Assembly: GCA_022448265.1 (NCBI GenBank)
Contig: JAKVCC010000006.1
Coordinates: 151,243 to 215,242, forward strand
DNA from: Pirellulales bacterium
Lineage (GTDB): Bacteria > Planctomycetota > Planctomycetia > Pirellulales > Lacipirellulaceae
Length of the DNA stretch: 64,000 nt
Direction: 5' to 3'
The notes under the pieces are model-generated. The model worked only from the letters and a program-made list of their open reading frames with translations. It did not search any database and was not told the origin of the DNA. How positions within the stretch are numbered: position 1 is the stretch's first letter; every line of letters begins with the position of its first letter. A program made the position numbers and the translations under genes. Of this stretch, positions 16,398-25,930 are shown one piece after another.

Positions 16398-17894
16398 GTG
16401 AAAAGTTCAGCAGATATAGATCCGAAGGATTTATGGTATCTCGAACCGCTGTTGGTCACCGCTGTGTTGGCAGTAACGACGACCATGTGGTCGTACTCGG
16501 TCGAGAGTACGGTGCTGCTGCATTTGTTTTACGTGCCGGTGGTGCTTACAGGATTCATGTTCGGCCAGTTTCGCGGACGGATGATGTCGCTGTTGTGCAT
16601 CCTCACGGCAACAATCATTTTCCTGCCCAGTCTTTTTTCCGATTCTGTGGAGCAGATTCCGCTCGTGACGATCGGCGCCTTCATGGTGTGGGCGATTATG
16701 CTGGTGTGCATTAGCACGATGGTCGGAATACTCAGCGACGGCTGGCGATTGGCACTGGAAGAACTCAAAATAGCGCATGAGAAAGATGTACTCACCGACG
16801 GGCTTACCGGTGTCGCCAACCGTCGTGCCTATGAGTACGAACTTGAGCGACGCTTTGCCCAGTGGGGTCGTACCCAGGAACCCCTCGCCCTGGTGCTCGT
16901 AGATATCGATTGCTTCAAGAGTTTTAATGATCGCTATGGGCATCAAGCCGGCGATGCCGTTCTCAGGGCAGTGGCTGAAAGCTTGCAAGAATCCGTCCGC
17001 GACGTGGATCTGGTGGCCCGCTATGGCGGGGAAGAATTTGCCATTATCCTGCCCAATACGGGTATTGAGATTGCCAGAGAGATTGCCGAGCGGGTCCGTA
17101 GTTTTGTAGAGTCGTCGCGATTTTCCTACAACGGTTTAAAATTGCAGTTAACTGTGAGTGCCGGCTTGGCTGAGTTGACTTCAGGTGAGGAACTCAGCGA
17201 CTTCGTCCAGCGCACTGACGCAGCCCTATACTTCTCCAAGGAATCAGGCCGTAACTGTGTACACTACCATGATGGCACTGATTGCCTATTGGCCGGGAAC
17301 GGGGTCGCCAGGACCTTGGCGGTTTCGCTGAGCACGGACAAACCGGGCCAGGAGTCGACCGACGCCTATACTGACGAGACGACGGGGCTGCCTACCCAAA
17401 AAGTCTTTTTGGAAGAACTCCGCCGCCGTTCGGACGAGTCCCGCCGCTATGGCGGCGACCTCGCCGTTGCCATCGTCAAAATAGACGACTACGCCGAGAC
17501 GACCAACGAAGATATTTTGCCACGCAAGAGTTTGTTGACGATAATCGCCCGTCTAGCTAGCACTGTGTTGCGAGAGACCGACTTGATCGGGAGATACGAC
17601 GCCAGCAGCTTTTACATCATGTTCCCCGCGACCGCACTCCAGCAGGCCTTGGTGCCACTAGAGCGACTAAAATGCAATGCAGCTAAATACGGCGATCCCA
17701 AGTATCCTTCGCTTTCTTACGCAGTGAGCACCGGTCTGACAGAAATTGAGCCCGGAGAAATACCTGGCTCGGCATTGCAGCGACTCGAGCTTTCGATCGC
17801 AATGGCGACCGAGGCGGGTGGCAATTGCATTAGCGTACATGACGGGTTTGCCTGTGAAATCTCGGGGCAGGCCGAAAACTCTGCGTCTACCTGA
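16398..17894 (+). CDS. Membrane diguanylate cyclase with a second degenerate GGDEF domain
   Basis: A 498-residue protein making cyclic di-GMP from two GTP. The N-terminus has about four hydrophobic helices (about 15-115). GGDEF domain 1 (about 130-290) has an active-site GGEEF at 210-214 and an allosteric inhibition site RxxD at 201-204 (R201, D204), so it should be active and product-inhibited. A second GGDEF-fold domain (about 320-480, opening [12 protein letters not shown]) has YDASSF where GGDEF should be, so it is probably catalytically dead and regulatory. The GTG start at 16398 has a weak site, but later starts would cut the first helix. Confidence 0.9.
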   Translation: MKSSADIDPKDLWYLEPLLVTAVLAVTTTMWSYSVESTVLLHLFYVPVVLTGFMFGQFRGRMMSLLCILTATIIFLPSLFSDSVEQIPLVTIGAFMVWAIMLVCISTMVGILSDGWRLALEELKIAHEKDVLTDGLTGVANRRAYEYELERRFAQWGRTQEPLALVLVDIDCFKSFNDRYGHQAGDAVLRAVAESLQESVRDVDLVARYGGEEFAIILPNTGIEIAREIAERVRSFVESSRFSYNGLKLQLTVSAGLAELTSGEELSDFVQRTDAALYFSKESGRNCVHYHDGTDCLLAGNGVARTLAVSLSTDKPGQESTDAYTDETTGLPTQKVFLEELRRRSDESRRYGGDLAVAIVKIDDYAETTNEDILPRKSLLTIIARLASTVLRETDLIGRYDASSFYIMFPATALQQALVPLERLKCNAAKYGDPKYPSLSYAVSTGLTEIEPGEIPGSALQRLELSIAMATEAGGNCISVHDGFACEISGQAENSAST

Positions 17895-17973
17895 TCGGGT
17901 AGGCGCCTTTGACCTGGACAGGTTGTTTGCTCTCATCTCGACGAGCCCCGTTTATTTCACTACTATAAGCCTC

Positions 17974-18396
17974 GTGAACACTCTTACGAAAGAGCTGTGG
18001 ATGAGCGTGCCCGAGCGCCGCCAGATCGTCTCGATCCATCGGGAGGTTGAAGCGCTGGTTGCCGAAAGTGGCGTTCAAGATGGCTTGATTTTAATCAACG
18101 CGATGCACATCACAGCCTCGGTGTTTGTCAACGACAACGAGCCGGGGCTCCACCGCGACTACGATAAGTGGCTGGAGGAGTTGGCGCCCTTCGACGCGTC
18201 GCCCGAGCGCTATCACCACAATCGCACGGGTGAAGACAACGCCGACGCCCACCACAAGCGCCAGATCATGGGGCGCGAGGTCGTCGTGGCGATTACAGAC
18301 GGGAAGCTACACCTTGGGCCGTGGGAACATATCTTTTACTATGAGTTTGATGGCAATCGCAAGAAACGCGTTTTGGTAAAGATCATCGGCGAATAA
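17974..18396 (+). CDS. YjbQ / UPF0047 family protein
   Basis: A 140-residue protein of the YjbQ family, whose E. coli member has weak thiamine-phosphate synthase activity. The family core is nearly complete: [19 protein letters not shown], the motif [19 protein letters not shown] with conserved His residues, and the end [18 protein letters not shown]. Start GTG 17974 gives the canonical N-terminus (MNTLTKEL...); a later ATG at 18001 would trim the first strand. It follows the diguanylate cyclase by about 80 bases. Physiological role unsettled. Confidence 0.93.
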   Translation: MNTLTKELWMSVPERRQIVSIHREVEALVAESGVQDGLILINAMHITASVFVNDNEPGLHRDYDKWLEELAPFDASPERYHHNRTGEDNADAHHKRQIMGREVVVAITDGKLHLGPWEHIFYYEFDGNRKKRVLVKIIGE

Positions 18397-18470
18397 CGAG
18401 TGTCGATTCCGGGTTTGCGATAAACGCGGAGGAAATGCCTGAAGCGGCTTCTGGTTTGTTGAGCCGAACC

Positions 18471-18815
18471 CTAGCGACGTATTCTCTCGGAAAAATCCTC
18501 CTGCCCGGCATGGAGGATCGCCTGGGGCGAGATATAGGCTTTGGCCTTGGTCTCGGCAAAGGTGCCCCGGCGCTGGATGAGGCCCTCCTCGTAGGCAAGC
18601 TTGTCGGAGTAACCCGGCAGCAGGATGTGATAGTCGTAACGAATGCGGTTTGGAGCGATACGGTTGATGTGGCGGGCAATATTTGTCGTGCAGTTGTTGG
18701 TGAATGTGTCGTAGAATTCGGGGCGACTTGCCAATTCATTTGCCCGGAGCACCAGGACAGGTCCCCGGGTGGCGTGGACGGCCGAAAGTTGAGCGGGGTT
18801 CAGTCCGTGAGCCAT
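18471..18815 (-). pseudogene. C-terminal fragment of a DUF4105-type protein
   Basis: 114 residues on the minus strand carry the DUF4105 core: FYDTFTNNCTTNIARHINRI with the conserved Asn-Cys-Thr-Thr, and LLPGYSDKLAYEEGL. DUF4105 proteins are normally over 300 residues and membrane-associated. Here the N-terminal part is missing: a TGA stands in frame 8 codons before the ATG, and the sequence beyond belongs to the esterase promoter region. A short functional protein is not excluded, but truncation, perhaps when the esterase segment arrived, is more likely. Confidence 0.7.
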
Positions 18816-19009
18816 GCTCTGTCCGTTGAGCGTTTTTCAAACGCAACAGGGGTGCGTTGTTGGATCGGAGTCGCCATCATGGCCTCCGGGATGTCGACAG
18901 AGTAGCGGCTCGGGGGGGCGCAGAACAGTGGACCGACTCACATTTGCAACCTGCGACTCGAGACGACATAGTCGAGACAACCTCATTGGTCCTGTACCTG
19001 GAGAATTCG

Positions 19010-20320
19010 ATGCACCGGTTCCCGTTGCGATCTCTCGTTGTCTTGGCCATCCTGGTGTCGGTCGTGATTCTCGGTCGACCCGACAATGCCAGGGCCCAGA
19101 AGTTTGTCGCCAATTACGACGAGACCAAGATTCCGGCCTTCGAACTGCCGGATCCTCTGAAACGGGTTTCGGGAAAACGGGTCAAGACAGCCAAGCAATG
19201 GACGAAAAAGCGGCGGCCTGAAGTTTTGCGATTGTTCCAGGAACATGTCTACGGCAAGGCTCCCGGTCGTCCGCCTAGGATGGTTTTCCGGTTGATCGAA
19301 TCGTCCACAGAGGCCCTGGCCGGCAAGGCGATCCGCAAGCAGATTCGAGTCCTGTTTGCGGGCACCGAAAAGGGTCCACAGATGGACCTGCTGGTCTACC
19401 TGCCGGCAAACACCAAGGCCGCTGTGCCGGTGTTCGTCGGGTTGAACTTCAACGGCAACCACGCGATCCAGACGGATCCGAAGATTCAACTGGCCCGTAG
19501 TTGGCATCGCGACGACGCCGGACAGGGATATGTCAACAACCGGGCGACCGAGAAGTCTCGAGGCCTCTCGGCGAGTCGCTGGTCGGTCGAGCGGTGCCTG
19601 GCCGCCGGGTTCGGCGTGGCGACAATTTACTGCGGTGACATCGATCCGGATTATCACGACGAGTTTCAGAACGGTGTGCACCCGTTGTTCTACAAGGACG
19701 GTCAAAAGGCACCCTCTGCCAACCAATGGGGAACGATCGCGGCCTGGGCCTGGGGCTTGAGCCGGGCGGTGGATTACTTCGAGACCGACAAGCAGATCGA
19801 TCAGAAGCGAGTTGTGCTGCTGGGGCACAGTCGCCTGGGCAAGACCGCGCTGTGGGCAGGAGCCCGGGACCAGCGATTCGCGATCGTGATCTCTAACAAC
19901 TCGGGTTGTGGCGGTGCCGCGCTGTCACGTCGTCAGTTTGGTGAGACGGTCTGGCGGATCAACAACTCGTTTCCACACTGGTTCTGTGGCAACTTCAAGA
20001 AGTACGACAACAGGGAGAACCAGTTGCCGGTCGATCAACACATGCTGGTGGCGTTGATGGCGCCGCGACCGGTTTACATCGCCAGTGCCACCGGTGATCG
20101 CTGGGCGGATCCACGAGGTGAGTTTCTCTCGGCATTGCATGCCGAGCCGGTCTACAAGTTGCTCGGCACCGAGGGGCTGGGCACCGACAAGATGCCCAAG
20201 GCCGACGCGCCCGTCCACGGACGCATCGGGTATCACCTCAGGACCGGCAAGCACGACGTGACCGACTACGACTGGCAGCAGTACATCGCTTTTGCCAGGA
20301 AGCACTTTGGACAAAAGTAA
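19010..20320 (+). CDS. Secreted CE15-like glucuronoyl / acetylxylan-type esterase
   Basis: A 436-residue alpha/beta-hydrolase with a Sec signal peptide (cut near DNARAQ, about 29). The nucleophile elbow is GHSRLGK with Ser274. Around it are the CE15-type motifs ISNNSGCGGAALSRR, SFPHWFC and WADPRGEFLSA, and a late GKHDVTDYDW that probably supplies the catalytic His. CE15 enzymes cut ester bonds between lignin and glucuronoxylan; related planctomycete proteins are often annotated as acetylxylan esterase. The ATG at 19010 is preceded by GGAG; a longer frame to 18857 lacks the signal peptide at its start. The gene has unusually uniform G/C-ending codons compared with its neighbours, which may indicate transfer. 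Confidence 0.85.
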   Translation: MHRFPLRSLVVLAILVSVVILGRPDNARAQKFVANYDETKIPAFELPDPLKRVSGKRVKTAKQWTKKRRPEVLRLFQEHVYGKAPGRPPRMVFRLIESSTEALAGKAIRKQIRVLFAGTEKGPQMDLLVYLPANTKAAVPVFVGLNFNGNHAIQTDPKIQLARSWHRDDAGQGYVNNRATEKSRGLSASRWSVERCLAAGFGVATIYCGDIDPDYHDEFQNGVHPLFYKDGQKAPSANQWGTIAAWAWGLSRAVDYFETDKQIDQKRVVLLGHSRLGKTALWAGARDQRFAIVISNNSGCGGAALSRRQFGETVWRINNSFPHWFCGNFKKYDNRENQLPVDQHMLVALMAPRPVYIASATGDRWADPRGEFLSALHAEPVYKLLGTEGLGTDKMPKADAPVHGRIGYHLRTGKHDVTDYDWQQYIAFARKHFGQK

Positions 20321-20388
20321 CGGCGTCGGCCAAATCGGTTTCACTTGGCCAAAACGGACCTGCCGCTGAAAAAAGACCGTGATCAGCC

Positions 20389-20394
20389 TATAAT
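20389..20394 (+). promoter_or_regulatory. Candidate -10 box of the MEMO-family gene
   Basis: A perfect TATAAT lies 33 bases before the ATG at 20427. I see no good -35 at the expected distance, so this is only a candidate. Confidence 0.35.
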
Positions 20395-20426
20395 AGTATT
20401 GTTCCCGACCAAAAGCCTTGGTTGCC

Positions 20427-21713
20427 ATGCTTATGTTGAACAATCTGCCTCGCATTCGCCCTTTGGAGTTGGTCCCTCTTGGCGAGGGGGACAACCAGAT
20501 GTATGCGCTTCGCGATCCTTACGGATTTGCCGAGACGGTCGCGCTACCCATGGGGGCTGCGATGCTGGTCACCCTCATGAATGGCGAACGGACTTTGGGG
20601 GAGTTGCGATACGAATTTGAGCGAAAAGTTGGCAAGCCTATCTCACTACCCGACGTCGAGCGCGTCCTCAGCCAGCTCGACGAGCGTTACCTGCTTGATA
20701 ATGAGCGTTTTGCTACCCATCACGCCAAAATGATCGCCGAGTACCGGCAGCTCGATGTGCGGCCGCCGGCCCATGCTGGTGGAGCCTACGAGGGTGAAGT
20801 GGGCGCCCTGCGCAGACAGTTGGGGTGCTTGTTCACTTGTGACGAAGGGCCGGGCTTGTTGCCCGAAGAGGGAAACACGGCTAGTGATTTTGCCATTTCC
20901 GACAAGAGGCTTTGCGCGGTGATGAGCCCGCACATCGATTTGCATCGTGGAGGGCCAGCCTTTGCCTGGGCATACGATCGTGTAGTTTCGGAGTCAGACG
21001 CCGACATTTTCGTCGTCTTGGCTACAGCCCATACGCCGCTGGCCGGCCTGTTTAGTGTGTCGGGCAAGCATTTCGACACGCCGCTCGGCACCGTGCAGAC
21101 CGATCGTTCCTTTATCGCATCCTTGGAGGCCCGTCTGTCGATCGACACCGACGCGAAGGAAGTAGCCAAAATATTCGATGACGAGTTGCCGCACCGAAGC
21201 GAGCATTCCATAGAATTTCAGGCACTCATGCTTCAGTATGTGTTGGGTGGGCGCCGCGACTTTACCATGGTCCCGATTTTGGTCGATTCATTTCATCCCT
21301 TCGTGTTGCACAACCGTTCGCCCAGCGATATGCCTGCAGTCGTTGACTTTGTATCTGCGCTGCGCGAGACCGTCACCCGATCTGAGAAAAAAGTGTGTTT
21401 TATCGCGGGTGTCGATTTGGCCCATATTGGCCGGCATTTTGGCGATGACCAGTTGCTGAGTGAAGACCGGCTCAAGCAACAGTGGACCGACGATCAACAG
21501 CTCATGGCCTGCGCCTGTGAGGGAGATGCCGAAGCCTGGTTTATCCACGTTGCCGCAGTGGCTGACCGCAACCGCATCTGCGGCCTCGCTCCCACTTATA
21601 TCATGCTAGAAACAATTCGCCCCTGCCGTGGCGAGCTGTTGAAATATGACCATGCCCTGGCAGAGGATCTAACCTCCTGCGTCACCTTCGCCAGCGCGGC
21701 ATTTTATGAGTGA
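20427..21713 (+). CDS. MEMO-family protein (AmmeMemoRadiSam system protein B) with extra N-terminal domain
   Basis: A 428-residue protein. The C-terminal part from about 115 is the MEMO fold: PPAHAGGAYEG, the metal-site motif SPHIDLHRGGPAFAWAY, HRSEHSIEFQALML, and FIAGVDLAHIGRHFGD. The conserved His residues expected at the metal site are present. The first 110 residues (EGDNQMYALRDPYGFAE..., then an MNGERTLGELRYEFE helix-turn pattern) look like a winged-helix or PqqD-like module not found in short MEMO proteins. The AMMECR1 and radical-SAM partners of the AmmeMemoRadiSam system are not adjacent here. Function in bacteria is unsettled. Confidence 0.88.
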   Translation: MLMLNNLPRIRPLELVPLGEGDNQMYALRDPYGFAETVALPMGAAMLVTLMNGERTLGELRYEFERKVGKPISLPDVERVLSQLDERYLLDNERFATHHAKMIAEYRQLDVRPPAHAGGAYEGEVGALRRQLGCLFTCDEGPGLLPEEGNTASDFAISDKRLCAVMSPHIDLHRGGPAFAWAYDRVVSESDADIFVVLATAHTPLAGLFSVSGKHFDTPLGTVQTDRSFIASLEARLSIDTDAKEVAKIFDDELPHRSEHSIEFQALMLQYVLGGRRDFTMVPILVDSFHPFVLHNRSPSDMPAVVDFVSALRETVTRSEKKVCFIAGVDLAHIGRHFGDDQLLSEDRLKQQWTDDQQLMACACEGDAEAWFIHVAAVADRNRICGLAPTYIMLETIRPCRGELLKYDHALAEDLTSCVTFASAAFYE

Positions 21714-21775
21714 GGCGCGACCCGCAAGTTTCAAATAAGAAAACATTGCGTACTTCGGGATTCACAACTCGTGAC

Positions 21776-22630
21776 TCACAATCGGCAATTTGCGATCGCC
21801 GTTTCCAAAATGGCGGTGGCTCCCAATTCTTCCAGTCTCTCCATGATGTCGATGATTTCTCCCCGCTTGACCATGGCACGGACGCTGTGCCAAGCGTCGT
21901 CTTCCAGGCGGTTGACTGTGGGGGAATTAAATCCGGGAGTGATCTTTTCGGCTTCTGCCAGTTTCTCAGATGGCACATTATATTCCAAAAGGGAATAAGT
22001 GCGGGCGATGACGACACCTTCCACGCGGCGTACAATCCGATCCGCCAGAGCCGTATGGGGCGTATTCGGGTTTTGCACCAGGACAGTTTCATAGCAGCCA
22101 ATTTCGTCGAGGATGCGTAAATGGTTGGCTGCCAGCGTGCTACCGGTTTCCACCAAATCAACAATTGCATCCGCGACGCCCAGCGCAATCATCACCTCCA
22201 CCGAACCCGTGAGATCGACGGTGTGGGCCGTCGTCTTGTGTTTGGCCAAATACTCTCTGGTGACGCGGGGAAAACTGGTGGCGATGCGGCACCCGTCCAG
22301 GTCGGCCGGCTTACGGACATCGCCCGAATCGGGTACGCAAACCGCCAGCCGACAATTGCCAACACCCAGACAAAGCCTTGTGTCCAACTCGGCACCGCTT
22401 TCGGCAACTAGGTCGCCACCGGTAATGCCTAAATCGATCGCTCCCTCCGAGCAGAGAACCGGGATGTCGTCGGTCCGCAAAAATGTTACATCGATGGGCA
22501 TATCCTTCACCCGCGCAAACAGGCTGCGATCTTGGCGGCGAAAGCAGAGCCCCCCCTCCTGCAAAAGTTGTTTGGACAGGTCTGCCAGTCGGCCCTTACT
22601 AGGGATGCCAATGCGGAGGTTCTCAGACAT
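21776..22630 (-). CDS. hisG: ATP phosphoribosyltransferase, long form
   Basis: A 284-residue enzyme for the first step of histidine synthesis: ATP plus PRPP gives phosphoribosyl-ATP. It shows RIGIPSKGRL at the start, the DLGITGGDLVAE region and the PRPP loop DLVETGSTLAAN. The extra C-terminal domain of about 75 residues (VEGVVIARTYSLLEYNVP to the end) is the allosteric His-binding domain of the long form, so no HisZ is needed. Start ATG 22630 gives MSENLRIGIPSKG. hisE lies 480 bases upstream on the same strand. No histidine-rich leader peptide was seen in the gap. Confidence 0.96.
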   Translation of the reverse strand: MSENLRIGIPSKGRLADLSKQLLQEGGLCFRRQDRSLFARVKDMPIDVTFLRTDDIPVLCSEGAIDLGITGGDLVAESGAELDTRLCLGVGNCRLAVCVPDSGDVRKPADLDGCRIATSFPRVTREYLAKHKTTAHTVDLTGSVEVMIALGVADAIVDLVETGSTLAANHLRILDEIGCYETVLVQNPNTPHTALADRIVRRVEGVVIARTYSLLEYNVPSEKLAEAEKITPGFNSPTVNRLEDDAWHSVRAMVKRGEIIDIMERLEELGATAILETAIANCRL

Positions 22631-23112
22631 AAAAGGATTGGGGTTTGGGGTAAGGAGCGAGAATCGAGTAAGGACTTAGAAACAGATCAAAAATAATTTT
22701 GGTATTTCGGAAATTGCCTGTGGGGAATTTTGAACAGGAGGGGACAGAGGAAATGGAGAGCAAGTTCTCTGTTTCCTCCGTCCACTCCCTTTACACACTC
22801 CAAGTTCGCTTTAGGAAAGATCAACCTCGACAAACTATCGGTCAGCTTGAGACCATTGAAATGGGCCTAGTCATGTTGGAAATAAGGGCAATTCCAAGCG
22901 AACAGCTGTCAGCCTCATACCTCCTGTCCATTCACCTCCATGGTTTTTCTTGTAACCACAAATCAAAAAATGATTGCTTCTTGATTCCGGAATTGTGTTG
23001 GGACAGGCTGTTATTGAGACTTGCGCTTCGAGTGAACCTCTGCCACCCTTAATAATTTGCTACGTTGCGTAAAAATACAATTTTGGGGGATACCTCATCG
23101 GTTGCGCAAGGG
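22631..23112. other. hisE-hisG intergenic gap
   Basis: This stretch of 482 bases is unusually long for two neighbouring his genes. It holds a long hairpin repeat (22732-22791) and an A/T-rich right half. A frame across it (22699-23052) is produced mainly by the repeat and is not supported as a gene. Confidence 0.5.
22732..22791. repeat. Imperfect long palindrome of the GGAGGAAA/TTTCCTCC type
   Basis: Left arm AGGGGACAGAGGAAATGGAG (within 22737-22760) pairs with right arm CTCTGTTTCCTCCGTCCACT (within 22764-22790), with about 17 of 22 positions matching and most others G-U compatible. Purine-rich then pyrimidine-rich arms of this kind recur as dispersed intergenic palindromes in many environmental bacteria (recollection, not searched). 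Confidence 0.7.
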
Positions 23113-23472
23113 TCAACAGGATTCGGGTTTCTGTTTCTCGCTCCTCCTCAATTTTTCGTCTATTCCTGAGACACCGAAGCGTTTTGCGAGTTCGGTCTCG
23201 ACCTCGGCGAGGCGGATGCCGCGTGCGGCGAGGAGCACGAGCAGATGGTATAAAAGGTCACCTGCTTCGCCAATAGTGTGCGCACGGCCTGCCTCGCCTG
23301 GTTCGCCGGCAGCTTCGACAAACTCGGCGGACTCTTCAATTATTTTTCCGCCGATCTTTTCCACCCCGCCCGCCAGGAGCTGGGCCGTATAGGATTTTTC
23401 GCTTGAAGTCTCCTGCCGATCCAGAATGGTCTGCTCAAGCAGGTCAAGCGGTCTGGGTATTTCGTGTGCCAT
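23113..23472 (-). CDS. hisE: Phosphoribosyl-ATP pyrophosphatase
   Basis: A 119-residue all-alpha pyrophosphatase, second step of histidine synthesis, hydrolysing phosphoribosyl-ATP to phosphoribosyl-AMP. The metal-binding pattern is intact: GGKIIEESAEFVEAA followed by EAGDLLYHLLVLLAARGI, the EExxE...ExxD arrangement of the MazG-like fold. The N-terminus (LLEQTILDRQ) is canonical and no HisI domain is fused. Upstream of hisG on the same strand, so the pair may be co-transcribed despite the gap. Confidence 0.95.
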   Translation of the reverse strand: MAHEIPRPLDLLEQTILDRQETSSEKSYTAQLLAGGVEKIGGKIIEESAEFVEAAGEPGEAGRAHTIGEAGDLLYHLLVLLAARGIRLAEVETELAKRFGVSGIDEKLRRSEKQKPESC

Positions 23473-23679
23473 CTTGCTGTCGCCCCATTTCGTTACCGAT
23501 TGGGAGTTGTCGCTGTGGGAGTTTTTCGGGTGACGCCTTCCCCGTTTGCCGGGAACGCATCACAATGAAGTGGAGGTGCCTGTTGATCCCGTAGTCTAAG
23601 CGGCAACGGGCTGCGAGGCAATTGGTGTCGCCGTGGGTGTGGGCGGACGGCAACGTTCCAATTTGTGCGAGAAATAATT

Positions 23680-24624
23680 GTGTCTGAATTGTTACCGGCT
23701 TTGAATTGCTGGTTTTTGACGGGGGCGACCGCCGTCGGAAAAACTCGCGTTGGATTGGCGCTTGCTAGGCGGTTGCAGGCTGAGATTATCTCGCTGGATT
23801 CCATGGCCATCTATCGTGGCATGGATATCGGTACAGCAAAGCCGACCCCTGAGCAGCAGGCCGAGGTGCCACACCACCTGATTGACATTGTCGATCCCGA
23901 CGAAGAATTCAGCGTTGCCTGCTATCTTGAAGCAGCGCATGCCGCTATCGCAGAGATTTGCAGCCGAGGCCGCAACGTCTTGTTTGTCGGGGGCACTCCT
24001 TTGTATTTGAAGGCGCTACTACGCGGATTGATCCCCGGTCCACCGGCCAATTGGGCGCTCCGCCAGCAAATCGAAGCAGAAGTGGCCGAGGTGGGCAATC
24101 AGGCCCTTTATCAGCGGTTGGAACAGATCGATCCGGTTGCCGCAGCGCAGATTCATCCTCGCGACACCCGCCGGTTGATTCGGGCGATCGAGGTATTTCG
24201 CCTTACCGGCGAGCCCATCAGTCACTCGCAGATGCAATTTGACGAGGCAAACTCTGCTGAGCATTGCCGCGTGTTTGTGTTGTGCCGCCCGCGCGAGCAG
24301 CAATATGAGCGTATCGATCGTCGCGTGGACGAAATGCTGGATCGCGGTTTGGAAGAGGAAATTCGCAACCTGATTTCGCACGGGAAAACGCTGGGCCGTA
24401 CTGCCAGACAGGCTGTCGGCTACCAGGAAATGCTTGAGTACTTCGATGAGGGAAGTCGTGAGGCGATGATCAACAAGATTAAGACCCGCACACGGCGATT
24501 TTCCAAACGTCAAGGGACCTGGTTCCGTAGTTTGTCAGAATGCCGGTATTGGGATTTGGCTCAAGATGCGTCTTCTGAAGACATCGCCGTACAGATCGCA
24601 CTGGCCGGAGCGAATGCGGGCTAA
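23680..24624 (+). CDS. miaA: tRNA dimethylallyltransferase
   Basis: A roughly 314-residue enzyme that adds a dimethylallyl group to A37 of tRNAs reading UNN codons. It has the P-loop GATAVGKT, the catalytic ISLDSMAIYRGMDIGTAKP stretch, VPHHLIDIVDP, VGGTPLYLKALL and the C-terminal RRFSKRQGTWFR basic motif. The start is uncertain: GTG 23680 gives MSELLPALN, GTG 23665 adds five residues; neither has a strong ribosome binding site. Divergent from hisE. Confidence 0.95.
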   Translation: MSELLPALNCWFLTGATAVGKTRVGLALARRLQAEIISLDSMAIYRGMDIGTAKPTPEQQAEVPHHLIDIVDPDEEFSVACYLEAAHAAIAEICSRGRNVLFVGGTPLYLKALLRGLIPGPPANWALRQQIEAEVAEVGNQALYQRLEQIDPVAAAQIHPRDTRRLIRAIEVFRLTGEPISHSQMQFDEANSAEHCRVFVLCRPREQQYERIDRRVDEMLDRGLEEEIRNLISHGKTLGRTARQAVGYQEMLEYFDEGSREAMINKIKTRTRRFSKRQGTWFRSLSECRYWDLAQDASSEDIAVQIALAGANAG

Positions 24625-24830
24625 CTATCGCGTTCGACAATTTTGGTTGCAAGTTTCTTAAGCGTTTCTTTTGCAGCTGTCGGCCGTAGCGACGCTAGGT
24701 GATCTGCCGCGCTGCCAGCATGCTCCCGTGGCACATCCTGGGCATGTTACAGACTTCCGGAGAGCAAGACGCAGGGAACACGAAGTTATCCCAGAACGGT
24801 CCACGGGACTCCCGTAGCCAGCTGTTTTTT

Positions 24831-25334
24831 TTAGCTACCCAGTTTGGGAAGGCTGTCGTCGTCGCAGCGTAAGTAATGTCCGCTACGGCCACCCAACTTC
24901 TCTTCCAGATGGATTTGCTCAATCGACATCGATCGATCCACCGCTTTGCACATGTCGTACACCGTGAGCGCAGCGGCGCTCACGGCGGTCATCGCCTCCA
25001 TTTCGACCCCGGTTTTTGCGGTGATCGTCACAGTGGCCTCAATACAGAGGTGCTGCTTCCCGCTCGGTTGAAAGTCGATCCGAACCGACTCCAGCGCTAG
25101 CGGGTGGCAGAGTGGAATCAGGTCAGCTGTTCGCTTGGTTGCCATGATGCCTGCTAGGCGAGCTACTTCCAAGACGTCGCCCTTGGCGTGCTGGCGATCC
25201 AAGATCCTTTGGCGAGTGGCTGGCAGCATACGTACTCGTCCACTGGCCCGGGCGAGTCGGGCGGTTGACTTCTTTTGACCGACGTCGACCATACGGCTCG
25301 CTCCCTGGTCGTCGAAGTGGCTCAGGTCAGACAT
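24831..25334 (-). CDS. moaC: Cyclic pyranopterin monophosphate synthase
   Basis: A 167-residue enzyme of molybdenum cofactor synthesis that converts the MoaA product to cyclic pyranopterin monophosphate. Family motifs are complete: [68 protein letters not shown] and the catalytic [10 protein letters not shown] region. No other moa/moe gene is in the window. No Moco-riboswitch-like structure was recognised upstream. Confidence 0.96.
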   Translation of the reverse strand: MSDLSHFDDQGASRMVDVGQKKSTARLARASGRVRMLPATRQRILDRQHAKGDVLEVARLAGIMATKRTADLIPLCHPLALESVRIDFQPSGKQHLCIEATVTITAKTGVEMEAMTAVSAAALTVYDMCKAVDRSMSIEQIHLEEKLGGRSGHYLRCDDDSLPKLGS

Positions 25335-25561
25335 GAGGCCCTAGTGGTTGAACGATAGCGAATTTGAATCACGATCATTGTAGGCGGCAGCTACTGCCAA
25401 TTGAAGGGACACAGTTACAGGGACCCCATTTGTGGAGACTCATCGTCAGGGATAGTGTTGTAGGTCCTGACTGTAGGGGTTGGGCGTCTCTCAGGGCACT
25501 AACCGGCATGGTTGTGAGGTGTTAACAGTGCAGAACGACGGAGCGGGACCCGCGGCGGCTC

Positions 25562-25930
25562 CTAAAACACCGAGAGGATGAAGGCGACTCCCACGGTCAG
25601 TAGCATGATTACTGCCAGGAGGGAAGCGATGCTCGTTGTTTGCGATTGTAGCGGGGCTTGCGGTGGGTGCCCCTGCAACTTGGCAAGAGCTTCCCGCGCT
25701 CGCCGCAGGTCGCTTTGGCGGACTAAAACCGAGATCTGGCCCGGAGCCTCGGCACGAAATCCGGCCGTGAATTCGCCGGTCAGCGTCGCGTCGATCTGCT
25801 CGTCCTCCATGGCGCCGACGATCATCGCCGCTTCCATATCGCTGGCTACACGTATCAGCGTCGCCGGCTGTTTTTCGGGATCAGGCATGTCGAAACACTG
25901 TGCGAATATGAGTCCCACCAGCGTCCGCAT
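25562..25930 (-). CDS. DUF2007-type small protein with C-terminal membrane anchor
   Basis: A protein of up to 122 residues. The middle (ATLIRVASDMEAAMIVGAME to LVRQSDLRRAREALAKL) fits DUF2007, a small ferredoxin-like module sometimes called a putative signal-transducing protein. The C-terminus has one helix (SIASLLAVIMLLTVGVAFIL). Start is uncertain: ATG 25930 or ATG 25888 (MPDPEKQ...), neither with a clear ribosome binding site. The second gives the usual N-terminal length. Confidence 0.65.
   Translation of the reverse strand: MRTLVGLIFAQCFDMPDPEKQPATLIRVASDMEAAMIVGAMEDEQIDATLTGEFTAGFRAEAPGQISVLVRQSDLRRAREALAKLQGHPPQAPLQSQTTSIASLLAVIMLLTVGVAFILSVF

Noticed and set aside
22699..23052. 117-codon plus-strand frame between hisE and hisG
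   Set aside because: Its recognisable part is the translation of the palindromic repeat; the remainder has no domain, no ribosome binding site and poor coding character.
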